Shown: positions 40,153 through 40,339 of the stretch, piece by piece | Position numbering within the stretch: the stretch's first letter is position 1 | How the letters are laid out: each line of letters begins with the position of its first letter | NCBI RefSeq assembly: GCF_014879935.1 | Contig: NZ_JACSRD010000089.1 | Location: forward strand, 1 to 40,339 | DNA from: Prosthecobacter sp. | GTDB lineage: Bacteria; Verrucomicrobiota; Verrucomicrobiia; Verrucomicrobiales; Verrucomicrobiaceae | Reading direction: 5' to 3' | Length of the DNA: 40,339 nt | Translations under genes and position numbers: made by a program | The notes under the pieces: model-generated | Databases searched by the model: none | Seen by the model: only the letters and a program-made list of their open reading frames with translations | Told to the model about the DNA's origin: nothing

Positions 40153-40198
40153 GTGCTTTCCGGGCCGGTCAGGCCTTGATTGTCACGCGCCAGCGTCT

Positions 40199-40239
40199 TG
40201 GAGTGCGGCGGCAAGCCTTGGCGCGACGCCGCTTTCGAG
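40199..40239 (+). repeat. Hairpin repeat with conserved ends, copy A
   Basis: The 41-base element runs TGGAGTGCGGCGGC, variable core, CGACGCCGCTTTCG. The terminal stem GCGGCG pairs with CGCCGC. It is inverted relative to copy B at 40284-40339. From memory, similar GGAGTGCGGCGGC...CGCCGCTTT elements are frequent in Verrucomicrobia genomes. The 46 bases before it (40153-40198) show nothing recognisable. Confidence 0.6.
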
Positions 40240-40283
40240 GCGGGGCAGGATATGAAAAGGCCGGAGAACGCGCGTCCGGCTGA

Positions 40284-40339
40284 CGAAAGCGGTGTCGGCG
40301 ATGCAGGCTTGCGCCTTGCATCTCTGCCACCGCACTCCA
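40284..40339 (-). repeat. Hairpin repeat with conserved ends, copy B (inverted, at window edge)
   Basis: Read on the minus strand, the element starts TGGAGTGCGGTGGC and ends CGACACCGCTTTCG, matching copy A at both ends. The core is longer and forms its own stem (GATGCAAGGC with GCCTGCATC). The end stem has changed from GCGGCG/CGCCGC to GCGGTG/CACCGC, a paired change that keeps the pairing. It ends at the last base of the window, so it may continue. Confidence 0.6.

Overview
The window is a 40.3 kb piece of a GC-rich bacterial chromosome, by eye about 60% G+C. The gene content suggests a Verrucomicrobiota genome of the Verrucomicrobiaceae/Prosthecobacter type: a secreted sulfatase, Gfo/Idh/MocA oxidoreductases (one with a Tat-like leader), a serine/threonine kinase fused to a TPR-like region, many short secreted or lipoprotein genes, and a stand-alone CoaB. 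This placement is inference from gene style; no rRNA or marker phylogeny is available here. No CRISPR array, IS transposase or prophage module was found.

Layout. (1) Positions 1-3258 are an accessory patch, lower in GC by eye. It holds a PIN-domain toxin without a visible start, two small genes (one antitoxin-like), a probable kinase fragment and the C-terminal half of a DUF1998 helicase-family protein. (2) Positions 3296-12903 are mostly housekeeping: rtcA, hemL, an SH3/BamE-like secreted protein, gluQ, Nif3, an Aag-type DNA glycosylase, tRNA-Ser(CGA), a GDP-mannose pyrophosphorylase, ruvX and truA. (3) Positions 13003-14970 hold a compact cassette of DUF350 membrane protein, YgiB-like lipoprotein and glutathionylspermidine-synthase-like ATP-grasp ligase. 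(4) Positions 15043-21100 hold prfC, an SDR, coaB, an inositol monophosphatase and an ABC ATPase, followed by its likely permease after one inverted secreted-protein gene. (5) Positions 21168-28727 are mainly on the minus strand: an oxidoreductase, a lipoprotein, and a GntR-ABC ATPase-two permease-like protein operon split by a toxin-antitoxin pair on the plus strand. (6) Positions 28806-33991 hold uvrB, a fatty acid desaturase, a sulfatase and an FKBP isomerase. (7) The right part holds glpD, the kinase-TPR protein, a second Gfo/Idh oxidoreductase, a small membrane protein, an antitoxin remnant and a pair of inverted hairpin repeats.

The most interesting items are four. The first is the DUF350-lipoprotein-ATP-grasp cassette, whose lipoprotein carries a C-terminal RGGFG motif like that recalled for E. 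coli YgiB; this suggests a tail that the ligase recognises or modifies. The second is a self-contained GntR regulon with a perfect 9+9 bp palindromic operator embedded in its own promoter. The third is an insertion-like toxin-antitoxin pair in that same operon, whose PIN toxin has Tyr where the first catalytic Asp is expected. The fourth is a set of small dispersed repeats: GAATGAC heptads at two gene starts and inverted hairpins with conserved ends and variable cores at the right edge.
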